Assembly (NCBI GenBank): GCA_013180625.2
Contig: SNVD02004565.1
Span: forward strand, 620,001-684,000
Source: Boswellia sacra
Lineage: Eukaryota > Streptophyta > Magnoliopsida > Sapindales > Burseraceae
Direction: 5' to 3'
DNA: 64,000 nt
Position 1 is the first letter of the stretch. Each line of letters starts with the position of its first letter. Both the position numbers and the translations under genes were made by a program. Shown here piece by piece: positions 11,485-24,337 of the stretch. Below the pieces are notes generated by a model. That model saw only the letters and a list, made by a program, of their open reading frames with translations, made no database searches and was not told the origin of the DNA.

Positions 11485-12995
11485 TCGAACTGACTCAAAA
11501 TCAGTTATTGATTCTAACTGGGATATGCACAAAACAGCAAAGCTTTTCAAGTATATAATCTTCGAATTGAGTCAGTCATGGAATCTACAAACGTAGTATT
11601 TGATGATCTAGATGATTATGCAAAGTACTTATAAGAGGAAAGAATAATCGGCTTTACAGAAGATACAAAAAAACTCAGTTTTTGACAGCAATAATAATAG
11701 AGATGATTCAATTATGAAAGAGGAAACAACTGCTGTTACATTAGACACAACAATGACAACTAACAACTCAGATCTGAACAGATTAAAACTCAATAAAAAA
11801 TGAAGATGAAAGAAAAGGTCCACCCACTTAGATACAGAATGCACATCCAACCAGCTCTATCATTGGAACACCAGATTTTATGATAAAAAACTAGGAGCAA
11901 GGTAAAAAATCAGGTAAGATTTGCATGTTATCTTTCATTAGTTGAACAAAAAATGTGAAAGAAGCTTTAAAAGAAGATGTTTGGATTCAGGCAATGTCAA
12001 GATGAACTTAATCAGTTTAAAAGGAATGAAGTATGAGAATTAGTTCCTAGGCTAGAGAATGCAAATGTCATTAAAACTAAATGGATATTCAAAAATAGAA
12101 CTGATGCAAGTGGTCAAGTAGTAAGAAATAAGAATAGGCTAGTAGCATAAGGTTACACACAAGTAGAAGGCATAGACTTTGATGAAACCTTTACACTAGT
12201 AGCTAGACTTGAGTCAATCAGATTACTATTTGCAATTGCTTGTTTGCTTGACTTTAACTTGTACCAAATGGATGTTAAAACAACCTTTTTAAATGGCTAT
12301 CTCAATGAAGAAGTTTTGTTGAACATTCTAAGGGTTTTGAAGATCTTAAAAATCCTGATTTTATGTACAAATTGCATAAAGCTTTGTATGGGTTGGAACA
12401 AGCTCCTAGAGCATGGTATGAAAGATTGACAATTTTTTTGATCAACAGAGGTTATAGTAGAAGCAGCAATGATAAAACTTTGTTTATCAAACATACATGT
12501 AACTATTTTATTATTGCTCAAATATATGTAGATGACATTGTGTTTGGATCAACTAACAAAAGCAAAACTAATGAGTTTGTTAAGTTGACGCTGGAAGAGT
12601 TTGAGATGAGCATGGTAGGAGAATTAAATTTCTTTCTTGAATTACAGGTTAAACAAATGAATGATGGGAGATTCATATCCCAATCAAAATATGCTAAAAA
12701 CCTTGTAAAGAAATTTGGACTTGAGAATACAAAACCAATGAAAACTCCTATCAGTATTAAACTGAAACTTTCAAAAGACAATGCAGGAAAAAAGGTTGAT
12801 ACAAGTTTATATAGAAGCATCATTAGCAGTTTGTTATACCTCACAGCAAGCAGACTAGACCTGTATTTTAGTGTAGGACTTTGTGCAAGATTTCAAACAA
12901 ATCCCAAAGAATCACATCTGGCAGCAGCTAAAAGAATCATCTGGTATGTACATGGAACCCATAATTATGGTATAAGATTTTCTAAAGATAAAAAT
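11485..12995 (+). pseudogene. Copia pol fragment: integrase tail and reverse transcriptase (older element)
   Basis: The translated fragments match the minus-strand pol of the nested element, for example the stretch starting MES-NVVFDDLDDYAK near 11580. The open part from 12363 carries KALYGL-QAPRAWYERL and the YVDD reverse transcriptase box at about 12524-12535. The 11580-12360 part has several stops. It ends at GIRFSKD where the nested element is inserted. Confidence 0.9.
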
Positions 12996-13900
12996 TGAGA
13001 GTTCTGGAAGTATGCAGTTATAAGTAATATAACAGTAAACTGTAAAGTAAATCGGCACAGGAGGATTTTTACGTGGTTCGGTTATAAAATCTACGTCCAC
13101 GGACGGCTATAGAGCTACAATTTATTAAGTTCTTGTTTGTACAATCTTTAAGACTTTTTACAGTATTGACTCACCCTCACACACTGACATAATCTTTGTA
13201 AAACAAAATTTTCGCAAAGATCTTAAACTCTAGTGACACTGCTCACTCTCTGTCGCAGATAACTTAACAGCACACTGTTAAGTTATGCATAACATACGAG
13301 GGTTGAAATTGAACTACATAAACACTTAACCCGTAAGTTATCCCAAGTGTCTACTAACTCACACAGACTCAATCAACAACTCATGTACGATTTCTACCAC
13401 TCATACATGAATCAAAAGACTCAAAGAATCAAATTAAAGAAGCATCCCAATTTGCGTTGAAGTTCTTCTATCAATTCATGGAATGCCAAAATCAAGACTC
13501 TCTTAAAACACAATCAAATCAGCTAACCCGCCAATCTGTCTAATACGTTATGTGGAAAAAACGCTGTATATATATAGTGAGAGGCTTGGACGAAATCTCC
13601 TTTAGAATCCTGTAAAAATTCTAATCAAAATCATATTAGGATAAGGAGCAATATAATAAGAAGTGTTATAATTAAACTCCTAAAGGAATTTGGACACAAA
13701 TAAATATTCTCCTATTTTATTTAGGATACAAGGAACAATATCCTAATCTAAGGAGATATTTATCGTAAACTAAATACTTCTTATAATAATCATCTAGAAA
13801 CAGTAAAATAGGAATCAAAATACTATTCTAGTTTTATCACAAGTTAGACAAAAATCAACATGTGTATGACACATGCAAGTGTCACACGTTGACACCAACA
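12996..13900 (-). repeat. 3' LTR of the nested Copia element
   Basis: 905 bp, same length as the partner at 22121-23025 and clearly similar with scattered substitutions. In minus sense a TATATATA box lies near 13567-13575. The polypurine tract (AGGGGGAGAT in minus sense) sits directly beside it at 13901-13910, which fixes this copy as the 3' LTR. Confidence 0.93.
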
Positions 13901-14408
13901 ATCTCCCCCTTTTTGACAACTTGTGATGAAAACACTAAATTGTTTCTGATCAAAGAAAATCACATATGATAAGTTAGACATAACCATAAGTTATCATGAA
14001 ATAACAAACAGACAAATATCATGTGCAAAGAAATAATCAGTGTGCTTGTTACCAATCTCATAACAGAACACTGTCACGATATATATAACCTATCAATGCA
14101 ATAACAAAATTGAAGTGTGACAAACTTTTCAAACACTTATGTAATCAAAAGCATCATCAGATCAAATAAAAACATCCATCAAATGAAAAATAAGCATAGT
14201 AAAAACACAAATCATCAAAAAAATTCGAATGCACGCACACAACATAGAAAGTTTAGTTCTTACTCCCCCTCACTTCTTACTTACACCTTTGAGGAATAAG
14301 CAACAAAAAAAAAACACAATTAAAACAAAGAAAACAGAAAGAACAACAAAAAGATCAGCAGTAACAACTCCCTTATCTCCCCCTTAATTTCAACACAATG
14401 GGCTAAAA
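13901..14408 (-). other. Polypurine tract and 3' non-coding part of the nested Copia element
   Basis: The polypurine tract is at 13901-13910. The rest is AT-rich non-coding sequence between the third ORF and the 3' LTR. A 60-codon open frame at 14117-14299 looks like chance. Confidence 0.7.
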
Positions 14409-16318
14409 CTAACTAAGTCTGGGAGACTTGCGAACTGGTGGAGAAGTGGAGCTGCCAGGTTGCTTTCTGGTCATGCGAGCTACTATTTTAAACCTGTGCC
14501 TAGTAGTGGGGTTAGGCTGTTCAGAGGGTACAGGTATTGGCTATGCATCAGTAATGTTAGAGGAAGTAGCAGTAACTTCAGCCACAATTCATCTGATGTC
14601 ATTCTCACGGAGTTCTGCACGGGTTTGTGTTGTCTATAATGTAATAGCAAGCTGTTGGGAAGAAGGAACCAGGAGTTTATCTGCAGTTGGTGATGGTGGA
14701 TGTGGGACTGGTTCAGTTGATTCCTCTACAGGAAAGGTGATTTGAACTACATGCGGTGGTGATTGAGTTGGTGGTGAGAGGTATGAGGCTCTGCTTCAGC
14801 TGCTTCAGGGAGGGGGAAATCATGAGGTTCTTCCTCAGCAAGTGGTGAAAGCTGTTTCATTTCGGATTCTGCTTGTGTTGGTTCATCTGACACAGATTCA
14901 TCTCTTAAAGCTAGAGCTGATGATTTAATTTTCTTCTTCTTCTTCTTTTGGTCAGATGGTTTCTTCACCACGTCAACTGTCTTCTTTCCCTTCCTTCTAG
15001 TTCCCTTCGCAGGAGACTTGATTGGTTTTGCCTTCTATTTTTGTTTTGCTGTTATGTCTGTCTCAACAGCAGACTATGCAGCTTGATCTGCTACAAGTAT
15101 TTGCTCAGCTTCTTCAGGCAAAGGTTCATCAGCCTCAGGAATCTCCTCAGTTGGTTTCTAAGGAACCACAGTTTCAATCTCCATGGGCTGTGGCTCTACT
15201 GTAGTATCAGGATGTCCTGCAAACTTTGCTTCTAAAGCAAATTGCTTGTATTTAATTTCCTTCGAATCCTGTAAAATTTCTGTCAAAGCAAAGTTGATCA
15301 ATACAAGTTGATCTTTAACATTTTTCATCTGAGTTTTCATAACTCTCTTTGGCTGGGGTTCAGGGGCAGGTAAGTCAGACTTATCATGTAAACGTTCAAG
15401 AAATCCCTTTGTAATGGATTTAGATAGAATTTCTGTCTATTCATTAGAACTTATAGGGATGCTATTCTGTGCAAGAATTCCTTGGATTAAGCATGGATAT
15501 ACAAGCAAGTAATAATCAGAGTGATATAAACCAATCTGCACAATTGATCTATAGGCTAGCAAACTAAAGTTAATTGGTCGATTGGTGCCTAAACAATATA
15601 GAAATTTCACTCTGTCTTCCCGAACTTGATTTTGATGGGAAGAGGGAAGCCAATTGAACTGAGCTATATTATGCATCACTTGATATTTCTTCCCAAGGTA
15701 TTGCTGGTCTATGTCATCTCTTGGTTTCTATTCAATGTCTGTTCTACAAGTCAATTCTTGAATCACTTCAGCCATGTTAAATTCCTCATCTAAAGAATGC
15801 AGACTGTCTATAGGAATATCCAGAAAAGTGTTTATGACATTCGGAGAGAATTTCACAAACTTTCCGCTATAATAAACTTTGTGATAATGAAAACTTTTTT
15901 GATCATCAATGGCAGTAGAGATATTGGCATAGAATTCTTGAATTAAAGACTTCACAAGGGGTAGGAAGTTGTTTACTATACGAGTCCAGTAAATAGACTC
16001 AAGCAACTCACTCAGGCCATATGTGTTGAAATCAGTAAGTTTTACCGGCCTTTCCATCTATAACTTCCTTTGTGAAGTGTACTTCTCAAACTTCTGCTTG
16101 ATGTTGGCTGTGAGAAACTTATTGTACTTCGGCTTAACTTTGTCTTTCATCTTCTTTACTGGAACTTGTTCATCCTCACTCATGGCAGGATCAACAGCGA
16201 CCTCAGCATGTGCTTGTTGTATTGAAGAGGACGGTACACTGTTGCTCCTGTCATAACTGGAGTTGCCGTGAGAAGATGAAGAACTTATTGATTTTGATGA
16301 TTCTGTGTTGGTCGCAAT
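14409..16318 (-). pseudogene. Third ORF of the nested Copia element ('putative plant transposon protein' type), broken
   Basis: Located between pol and the 3' LTR, the position of the env-like gene in Sireviruses. It aligns along its length with 24338-26238 in the older element. A Ser-rich start is followed by a conserved globular segment (SELLESIYWTR-VNNFLP-VKS, YANI, FSPNVINTFLDIP) resembling the plant transposon domain often labelled PF20167. Next comes a Lys-rich stretch, then Pro/Glu-rich repeats and a basic C-terminus. The ATG seen in the older element is ATT here, and several stops and shifts follow. No clear signal peptide or membrane helix, so the env-like name is positional only. 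Confidence 0.75.
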
Positions 16319-17148
16319 TACTAGGGTCTTAAGTCTGCAACACTTTTCAGAGCAAGAAGAGAAACAGTACGAAGGACAGTGGAGAAACTGTTGTGGGAGC
16401 ATGGTATGAACAGGAGAAGCCCAAAAACTATTCGTAATATACTAGGCCAAAATTGAAATAATTTTGTTTTTAACAAAATTTAATATTAATTCTATTTCCA
16501 AAACCGTTTCATAACTGACATTAATGGACAACAATTCAAATTTGATTCCTATTTGAATAAGGAATTTTAATAGAATTAGGATTCCCGCCACTGAAACTTC
16601 TCCCCCTCAATTCAATAATGCTGACATGGCATTTTTGAGACATGGACACATAAGAAAATTAAATTTTGGATAAGTACAAAGAGCATCGTGTGTTAAGAAA
16701 AACGTAACATCAAATAGTTAACAATAACATAACAACAATATCTGAACATCATATAAATCATTCTAAGAAAGTATATTTCAGAACTGATTATTTACCTTTA
16801 TTAATTTTATCACTTAATCCAATTGAGTGATCAACTTGAGCATGCTTCTTGCACACACAAAAGTTAGTCTCAATGTGAATTTTATAAATAAATACAGTAG
16901 CTTTCACACATGTATAGAGGTCGCCCTTTTTCATTTGAGTGGGTGATCTCATCATATTTCCTAGATACAATGAAATTATTCTCAATTGATGGCTTTCACA
17001 CATCATATACTGGTAGCCCTCTCTGTATTTTTCATTGTTAAACCAATATCTTATCATTCACTCAATTTTTATATCACAGCTCACACATGCTTAATTAAAA
17101 GAAAACTTATGATATTACAGTTACAAATAATATAATAGCACATAGTGT
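16319..17148 (-). other. Spacer between pol and third ORF of the nested Copia element
   Basis: Non-coding AT-rich sequence, similar in place and partly in sequence to 23507-24337 of the older element. No supported gene; the 89-codon open frame at 16788-17057 is unconserved. Confidence 0.65.
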
Positions 17149-20100
17149 TCATTCAGATAACTGACAAATGCCTAAGGCTTTTCTTAGATTTTCAAATCTT
17201 GTTATATCCAATGCCTTGGTGAACAAGTCAGCAAATTGTCTATCAGTGGAAATGTGTTCAATGTATATCACCTTAGACTCTACTAGTTCCCTTATAAAAT
17301 GGTATCTTATGTCAATGTGTTTTGTCCTAAAATGCTGAACAGGATTTGTGAAAATATTTATAGCACTAGGATCATCATAAAACACAGTTATAGGCTTTTG
17401 TTCAATACCATAATCACTTAACATTTGCTTCATCCACAATAGTTGTGTGCAACAACTCCCTGCTACAATGTATTCGGCTTTAGCAGTAGACAAAGAAATA
17501 GAATTCTGCTTTTTGCTGTGCCATGAAACCAAGTTAGTACCAAGATAAAAACATCCTCCTGAGGTACTTTTTCTATCAACTACATTTCCTGCCTAGTCAG
17601 CATCACTAAACCCTGTAAGATAATCATTTGTATCTTTAGAAAACCATATTCCATAATCATGTGTTCCATGAACATACCTGATGATTCTCTTAGCTGCTGC
17701 AAGATGTGATTCTTTGGGATATGCTTGAAATCTTGTACACAATCCTACACTAAAGCACAAGTCTGGTCTACTTGTTGTGAGGTATAGCATGCTGCAAATA
17801 ATACTTTTGTACAAACTTGCATCAAAATCTTTACTTGCATTGTCTTTTGAAAGTTTTAGATTAGTAATGATAGGAGTTTTCATTGGTTTTGCATTCTCAA
17901 GCCCAAATTTTTTTACAAGATTTTTAGCATTTTTTGATCGAGATATGAATATCTCATCATTCATTTGCTTAACCTGTAATCCAAGAAAGAAATTTAATTC
18001 TCCTACCATGCTCATCTCAAACTCTTCTTGCATCAACTTAACAAACTCATTAGTTTTGCTTTTGTTAGTTGATCTGAAAACAATATCATCAACATATATT
18101 TGTGCAACAATAAGATAGTTAGATACATGTTTGATAAACAAAGTCTTATCATTGCTGCCTCTTTTATAACCTCTGTTGATCAAAAAGTTTGTCAACCTTT
18201 CATACCAAGCTCTAGGAGCTTGTTTTAAACCATACAAAGCTTTGTGCAATTTGTACACAAAATCAGGATGTGTAGGATCTTCAAATCCTTTAGGCTATTC
18301 AACAAAGACTTCTTCATTGAGATATCCATTTAAAAATGATGTTTTAACATCCATTTGGTACAACTTAAAATCAAGCAAACAAGCAATTGCAAATAGTAAT
18401 CTAATTGACTCAAGTCTAGCTACTCGTGTAAAGGTTTCATCAAAGTCTATGCCTTCTACTTATGTGTAACCTTGTGCAACTAGCCTAGCCTTATTTCTTA
18501 CTACTTATCCACTTTCATCAGTTTTATTTTTGAATATCCATTTAGTTCCAATGACATTTGCATTTCTGGCTTAGGAACTAATTCCCATACTTCATTCCTT
18601 TTAAACTGATTAAGTTCATCTTGCATGGCTTGAATCCAAACATCTTCTTTTAATGCTCCTTTCACATTTTTTGGTTCAACTAAAGAAACATAACATGCAA
18701 ACATTACCTGATTTCTTACCTTGCTCCGAGTCTTCATCATGCTATCTGGTGTTCCAATGATAAAGCTTGTTGGATGTGCCTTCTGAATCCATGTGGGTGG
18801 ATCTTTCTTTCATCTTCATTCCTGATTGAATTCTTGTTCAAATCTGAGTTGTCAGATGTTACTGTTACGTCGGGTGTAACAACAGCTGTTTCCTCTTTCA
18901 TAACAGAATCTTCTTTATCGTTGCTGTTTGAATCTATCTTTTCTATATCATCTGTAAAGCTGGTTATGCTTTTCTCTTGTGAGTACTTTGCATAATCGTC
19001 CAGATCATCAAATACTACGTTTGCAGATTCCATGACTGCCTCAGTTCTCAGATTGTAAACTCAAAATGCTTTGCTATTTTGAGCATATCTCACGAAGACT
19101 CCTTCATCACTTCTCGGGTCTAATTTTTCTAACTGTTCTCTATCATTTAAGATGTAACACCTGCATCCAAAAACATGAAAATATTTCAAATTTGGTTTTC
19201 TGCCTTTCAAAATTTTATAAGGTGTCAGGTTAGTGTCAAGTCTAAGAAAAACTATATTTCAAATATAACAAGCAGTGCTTATTGCTTCAGCCGCCCATAG
19301 CCTTCTGGTCAGTTTTTTTGCTATTGAGCATTACTCTAGCCATCTCTTGAAGAGTTCTATTCTTCCTTTCCACAATGCTATTCTGTTCAGGGGTTTTAGA
19401 AGCTGAAAATTCATGATCAATTCTATGATGTTAGCAAAAGTTAGCATAGCTAACATTTTTCAAATTCTTTTCCATGATCACTTCTTATTCTCACAATCCT
19501 GTCAATGTTCCTATTTTGCTCATTTTCAAGTTTAACACAAGATTCCTAGAAGCTTCAAAAGTTTCATATTTTTCTTTAATAAACTCAACCCAAGTATATC
19601 TAGAAAAATCATCCATACAAACAAATATGTATCTCTCACCTGTAATGCTTTCAATTTGCATAGGACCCATGAGATCCATGTGAAGCAAATCAAGTGTTTT
19701 GGATGTGCTAAGATGTGGATTTGATTTGTGTGAACTTCTAATTTGTTTTCCCATTTAACATGGTCCACAAATTCCATTAACTTTGTCATCAAGTTTAGGA
19801 ACTCCTTTTACAGTACCTAACTTAGTTAATTTAACCAAGTCTTTGTAATTTAAGTACCTTAATTTTTGATGCCACAATTCCAAATCCGAAATCCAAGCTT
19901 GAAATGCAATCTTTACCAAATAATAATTATCCGAAGATCTATTACCTTCAAGAATGCATTTACCAAAATTATCTAAGACCATGCATTTGTTTTGTGTGAA
20001 ATTAACAATATACTTGTCATCACAAATCTGACTAATACTAATAAGATTAGCTTTCAAACCTTTAACCAGCAAGACATTTTAAAAATTGGGTAGGCCTTTG

Positions 20101-22057
20101 ACATTCAAAGTGCCTTTACCAATGATCTTACTCTTTGCTCTATCTCCATAGGTGACATTACCATCTCTGCATACTTTAAAATATGTTAAAAACTGTTTAT
20201 TTTCAGTCATGTGCCTGGAACAACCACTATCAAAATACCACAAATTGTTAGATGATTGGTTAAGAATAGTAAGAGCAACATGATATATTGTCTTGTCTTT
20301 CTTAACCTACTGCTGTTGTGATTTTGATAACAGTTTGAACTGCTTTGATCTTTTATACAAAAGATTCAACAATTTAAAGCATCTAGGCCTAATATGTCCC
20401 TTTTTACCACAAAAATAACAAGTATGAATGAATTTCCTTACCTTTTCATGACTGGATTTGAAAGAACTTAGAGGAAAAACAAATGTCTCATTACTCTTTG
20501 AACTAGGACCTGACTTTAAAGAGTTAAGTTCAGAATTAAGTTCAGAATTCTTACCTGATGTTGAGGCTTTCACAAAAACTGTTTTTTATGAAGATGCAAC
20601 ATTACCTTCTGTATACCCCAATCCATGTTTGTTAGAGTTGTCTCTTCCAAGACTCAAGAACTGATCAAGTTTGACTGCTCTAATTTTGAGTTGATCAACA
20701 CACCTCTTGCTTTCAACTAGTTCTGTTGTGTTTTTCTCAATATGTGCTGTTTTGTCTATCAAAACAGTCTCCAGTTCCAAGATCTGGTTTTCAGCATAGG
20801 ATTTTTCACATTCCAGTAGCTCAATCTTTTTCTTCAAGATTTTGATTTCTTCCTTCTGATTCAGCCATTCACCATAGAGTGCGTTGTATGTCTTTTACAA
20901 CTCTTCATAATATTCTGGTCCATCTTCTTTATCAGAATGATCAACACTGGTTCTGTAATTTTCTGTTATGTCAGACATAACAGCTTTTCCTTTATCAGCT
21001 GTAAATGCAGTAAATGCAAAAAGTTGCTCATGCAATCTTGATCTTTTGACTCTGATTCTGATTCATCACTCCAAGTTACTGTCAGTCCTTTGTTCTTCTT
21101 CTTGAGATTAGCACATTCAGATTGAATATGCCCGTAACCAGAACATTCATAACACTGAATCTGCCCTTTCTTTTCAGGTTGTTTTGACTTCTTTTTGTCA
21201 TTCTCCTTGCTGAATTTTTTGAATTTTTCTTAGCTTGAGTTTGATGGCTTTCCTTGATTCTTTTTCCTGAAATTTCTTTTCATGAACTTGACATAATTTC
21301 TTGATAGAAAAGCAATCTGTTTAGAATCAGTTTCATCAAGCACATCATTACTTTCATCATCAGATTTTTCAGTTTTTATATTGAATGCAATGCTTTTACC
21401 TTTTTTCTTCCTAGTACTCTGATTAATTTCAAAGTTTTGGAGAATGCCTATCAGTTCATCAACCCTCATCTCATCAGTGTTTTTAACTTCCTCAATGGCT
21501 AAAATTTTAGGTTGAAATTTATATGGAATAGACCTAATTATCTTGTTAACAATTTCTGTATTAGTGAAAGTTTTGTCAAGCATGTATGCTGAATTTGTAA
21601 TGTGACATATCTTAGAGTAAAACTCAGAAATTGACTCATCCTCATGCATCATCAGATTTTCAAATTGAGAATTTAATCTCATCAATTTCTATCTTTTAAT
21701 AGATGGAGTACCTTCATGTTTTACCTCAAGTATGTCCCATGCTTCTTTGGCCACTTTGCACCTTGAAATCTGTCCGAAGTTATTTAAGTCCGTTACAGCA
21801 AAGATTGCGTTAAGAGCCTTTGAATTCTAGCTAGAACATCGATATTCTTTATCAGTCCATTCATCCTTTGGTTTGGCTTCGGAATCACCAAAAGCATTCA
21901 CCTTCGTTGGCGGTGTCCATCCTTTAAGCATACTAGTCCATGCCCTGTCATCAAGAGATTTAATATACATCATCATTCTTACCTTCCAGTATGAATAATT
22001 ACTGTCATCAAGGATATGTGGTTGTGTTCCGGATCCTTCATTGCGAATAAACTCCAT
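17149..22057 (-). pseudogene. gag-pol polyprotein of the nested Copia element, broken
   Basis: Minus strand. The Gag start MEFIRNEGSG at 22057 is followed by a UBN2-like region (21230-21685). A CCHC zinc knuckle CYECSGYGHIQSEC lies near 21115-21160 and a second, CYFCGKKGHIRPRC, near 20380-20425. The GAG-pre-integrase stretch (LELWHQKLRYLNY) is in 19755-20072, the integrase core (LDLLHMDLMGPMQ, DDFSRYTWV) in 19491-19754, and reverse transcriptase with YVDD at 17593-18258. RNase H (SLSTAKAEYI, ADLFTKALD) at 17149-17532 ends the protein. Two zinc knuckles are typical of the Sirevirus lineage. At least eight interruptions make it non-coding as it stands. Confidence 0.9.
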
Positions 22058-22099
22058 CCTTCTAGATCAACGTAATCGTTTTCTTCACTTGTCTATTGG

Positions 22100-22118
22100 T
22101 GAACCTGCTCTGATATTG
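22100..22118 (-). promoter_or_regulatory. Primer-binding site (initiator Met tRNA type) of the nested Copia element
   Basis: In minus sense, TATCAGAGCAGGTTCACC just inside the right LTR. It matches the TGGTATCAGAGC class used by plant Copia elements, with a changed first base or two, and marks the right LTR as the 5' one. Confidence 0.75.
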
Positions 22119-22120
22119 AT

Positions 22121-23025
22121 TGAGAGTTCTAGAAGTATGAATTTATAAGTAATATAACAGTAAATTATAAAGTAAATCGGCACAGGAGGATTTTTACGTG
22201 GTTCGTTTATAAAACCTACGTCTACGGACAGCTATAGAGCTGCAATTCACTAAGTTCTTGTTTGTACAATCTTTAGGACCTTTTACAGTGCTGACTCACC
22301 CTCATACACTAACCTAATCTTTGTAAAACAAAATCTTCGCAAAGATCTTAAACTCTAGTGACACTGCTCACTCTCTGTCCCAGATAACTTAACAGCACAC
22401 TGTTAGGTTATCCATAACACACGAGGTCTAACATTGAATTACATAAACACTTAACTCGCAAGTTATCCCAAGTGTCTACTAACTCACACAGACTCAATCA
22501 ACAACTCATGTAGTACGATTTCTACCACTCATCTATGAATCAAAAGACTCAAAGAATCAAATTAAAGAAGTATCCTAATTTGCGTTGAAGCTCTGCTATC
22601 AATTCATAGAACGCCAAAATCAAGACTCTCTCAAAACACAACCAAATCAGCTAACCCGCCAATCTGTCTAATACGTTGTGGAAATAACGCTGTATATATA
22701 TAGTGAGAGGCTTGGACGAAATCTCCTTTAGAATCCTATAAAAATTCTAATCAAAATCATATTAAGATAAGGAGCAATATAATAAGAAGTGTATAATTAA
22801 ACTCCTAAAGGAATTTGGACACAAATAAATATTCTCCTATTTTATTTAGGATACAAGAAACAATATCCTAATCTAAGGAGATAGTTATCGTAAACCAAAT
22901 ACTTCTTATAATAATCATCTAGAAACAGTAAAATAGAAATCAAAATACTATTCTAGCTTTATCACAAGTTAAACAAAAATCAACATGTGCATGGCACATG
23001 CAAGTGTCACACGTTGACACCAACA
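22121..23025 (-). repeat. 5' LTR of the nested Copia element
   Basis: 905 bp starting (plus sense) TGAGAGTTCT and ending GACACCAACA, adjacent to the primer-binding site. A TATA-like run TATATATA (minus sense) lies near 22690-22702. Confidence 0.93.
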
Positions 23026-23506
23026 CAAATGATTATCTTGCAGGGCTTAATGATGCTGACTGAGTAGAAAATGCAGATGACAGGAAGAGCACATCAGGAG
23101 GATGTTTTTATCTTTGTACTAACTTAGTTTTTGGCACAATAAAAAGCAAAATTCTATTTCTTTGTCTACTGCTAAAGCTGAATACATAGCATTAGGAAGT
23201 TGTTGCACACAATTACTTTGGATAAATCAAATATTGAGTGATCATAGTATTGAATAAAAACCTATAACTGTGTTTTGTAATAATACTAGTGCTATAAACA
23301 TTTTTAAAAATCCTGTTCAACATTCTAGAACAAAACATATTGACATAAGATACCATTTTATAAGAAAACTTGTAGAGTCTAAGGAGATACACATTGAACA
23401 TATCTCCACTGATAAACAATTAGCTGACTTGTTCACTAAGGCATTGGATACAACAAGATTTGAGAATTTAAGAAAGACCTTAGGCATCTGTCAATTTTTT
23501 GAATAA
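23026..23506 (+). pseudogene. RNase H fragment of the older Copia element
   Basis: Continues the reading broken at 12995 (YL-GL-DAD, then STSGGCF). The open stretch from 23270 carries NTSAINIFKNPVQHSRTKHI and ADLFTKALDTTRFENLRK. There are several stops and a frameshift before 23270. Together with 11485-12995 it gives the target sequence into which the 10-kb element inserted. Confidence 0.9.
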
Positions 23507-24337
23507 GCATTGCTTGTTGTTATGTTAATTATATCTACAATATCATAAGTTTTCTTCTAATTAAGCATGTGTGAGCTGTAATATAAAATTGTGTGAATGT
23601 TAAGATACTGGTTTAAAATAAAAAAATAAAGAGCGCTACCAATATATGATGTGTGAAAACCATCATTAAGAGTAATCTCGGGGTATCTAAGAAATATGTT
23701 AAGGCCACCCACTCAAATGAAAAAGACTATTTCTATATTGTGTGAAAGCTATTGTATTTATAATCCAATGTGATTAATTCTTAATATGTCAAAATAATAT
23801 TTTTGACATCTCAATTGATTAAAAAATAAATAAAAACAACTTTCATATGAAGATAATAAACAGCTCTGAAATATGCTTCTTTAGAATGATTTATATGATG
23901 TCCAGATATTGTTATTACGATATATATGTACTTGTTTTCTATTATGTTATTCATATCATATGATGCTCTTTGTGCCTATCTGAAATTTGACTTTTCTTGT
24001 GTGCCTATAAGTCAAAATACTATGTTAGTTTTATTGAATTGAGGGGAAGAAATTTCAGTGGCGGGAATCCTAACTCTATTAGAATTCCTTATTTTAATGG
24101 AAATCAAATTTTAAATTTTTGTTCATTAATGATATTTATTAAGTAGTTTTGGAAAAGGATTTAAATTTAAATTTTATGGGAAACGAAATTGTATTAAAAT
24201 CAGTCTCTTCCCAAGTATATCACAAATACAGTTAGGGCTCTCTTTGTTCATATCATACTCGATCAACATTGTCTCCATTCTCTCTCATCTTGCTTCTCTT
24301 TGTTCTAGCGAGATCTTGCAGCTCTCAAACCCCACCA
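23507..24337 (+). other. Spacer between pol and third ORF of the older Copia element
   Basis: AT-rich, non-coding, partly alignable with 16319-17148 in reverse complement. No gene seen. Confidence 0.65.

Larger units (their letters stand above)
12996..23025 (-). mobile_element. Nested full-length Sirevirus-like Copia retrotransposon, 10.03 kb
   Basis: A complete structure on the minus strand: 905-bp LTRs at both ends (TG...CA, starting TGTTGGTGTCAACG in element sense), a primer-binding site next to the right LTR, a polypurine tract next to the left LTR, gag-pol and a third ORF. The target duplication is CAAAT on the right and AAAAT on the left, one substitution. It landed in RNase H of an older relative in the opposite direction. 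The LTRs differ at scattered sites and the ORFs are broken, so it is not recent and not active. Confidence 0.95.
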
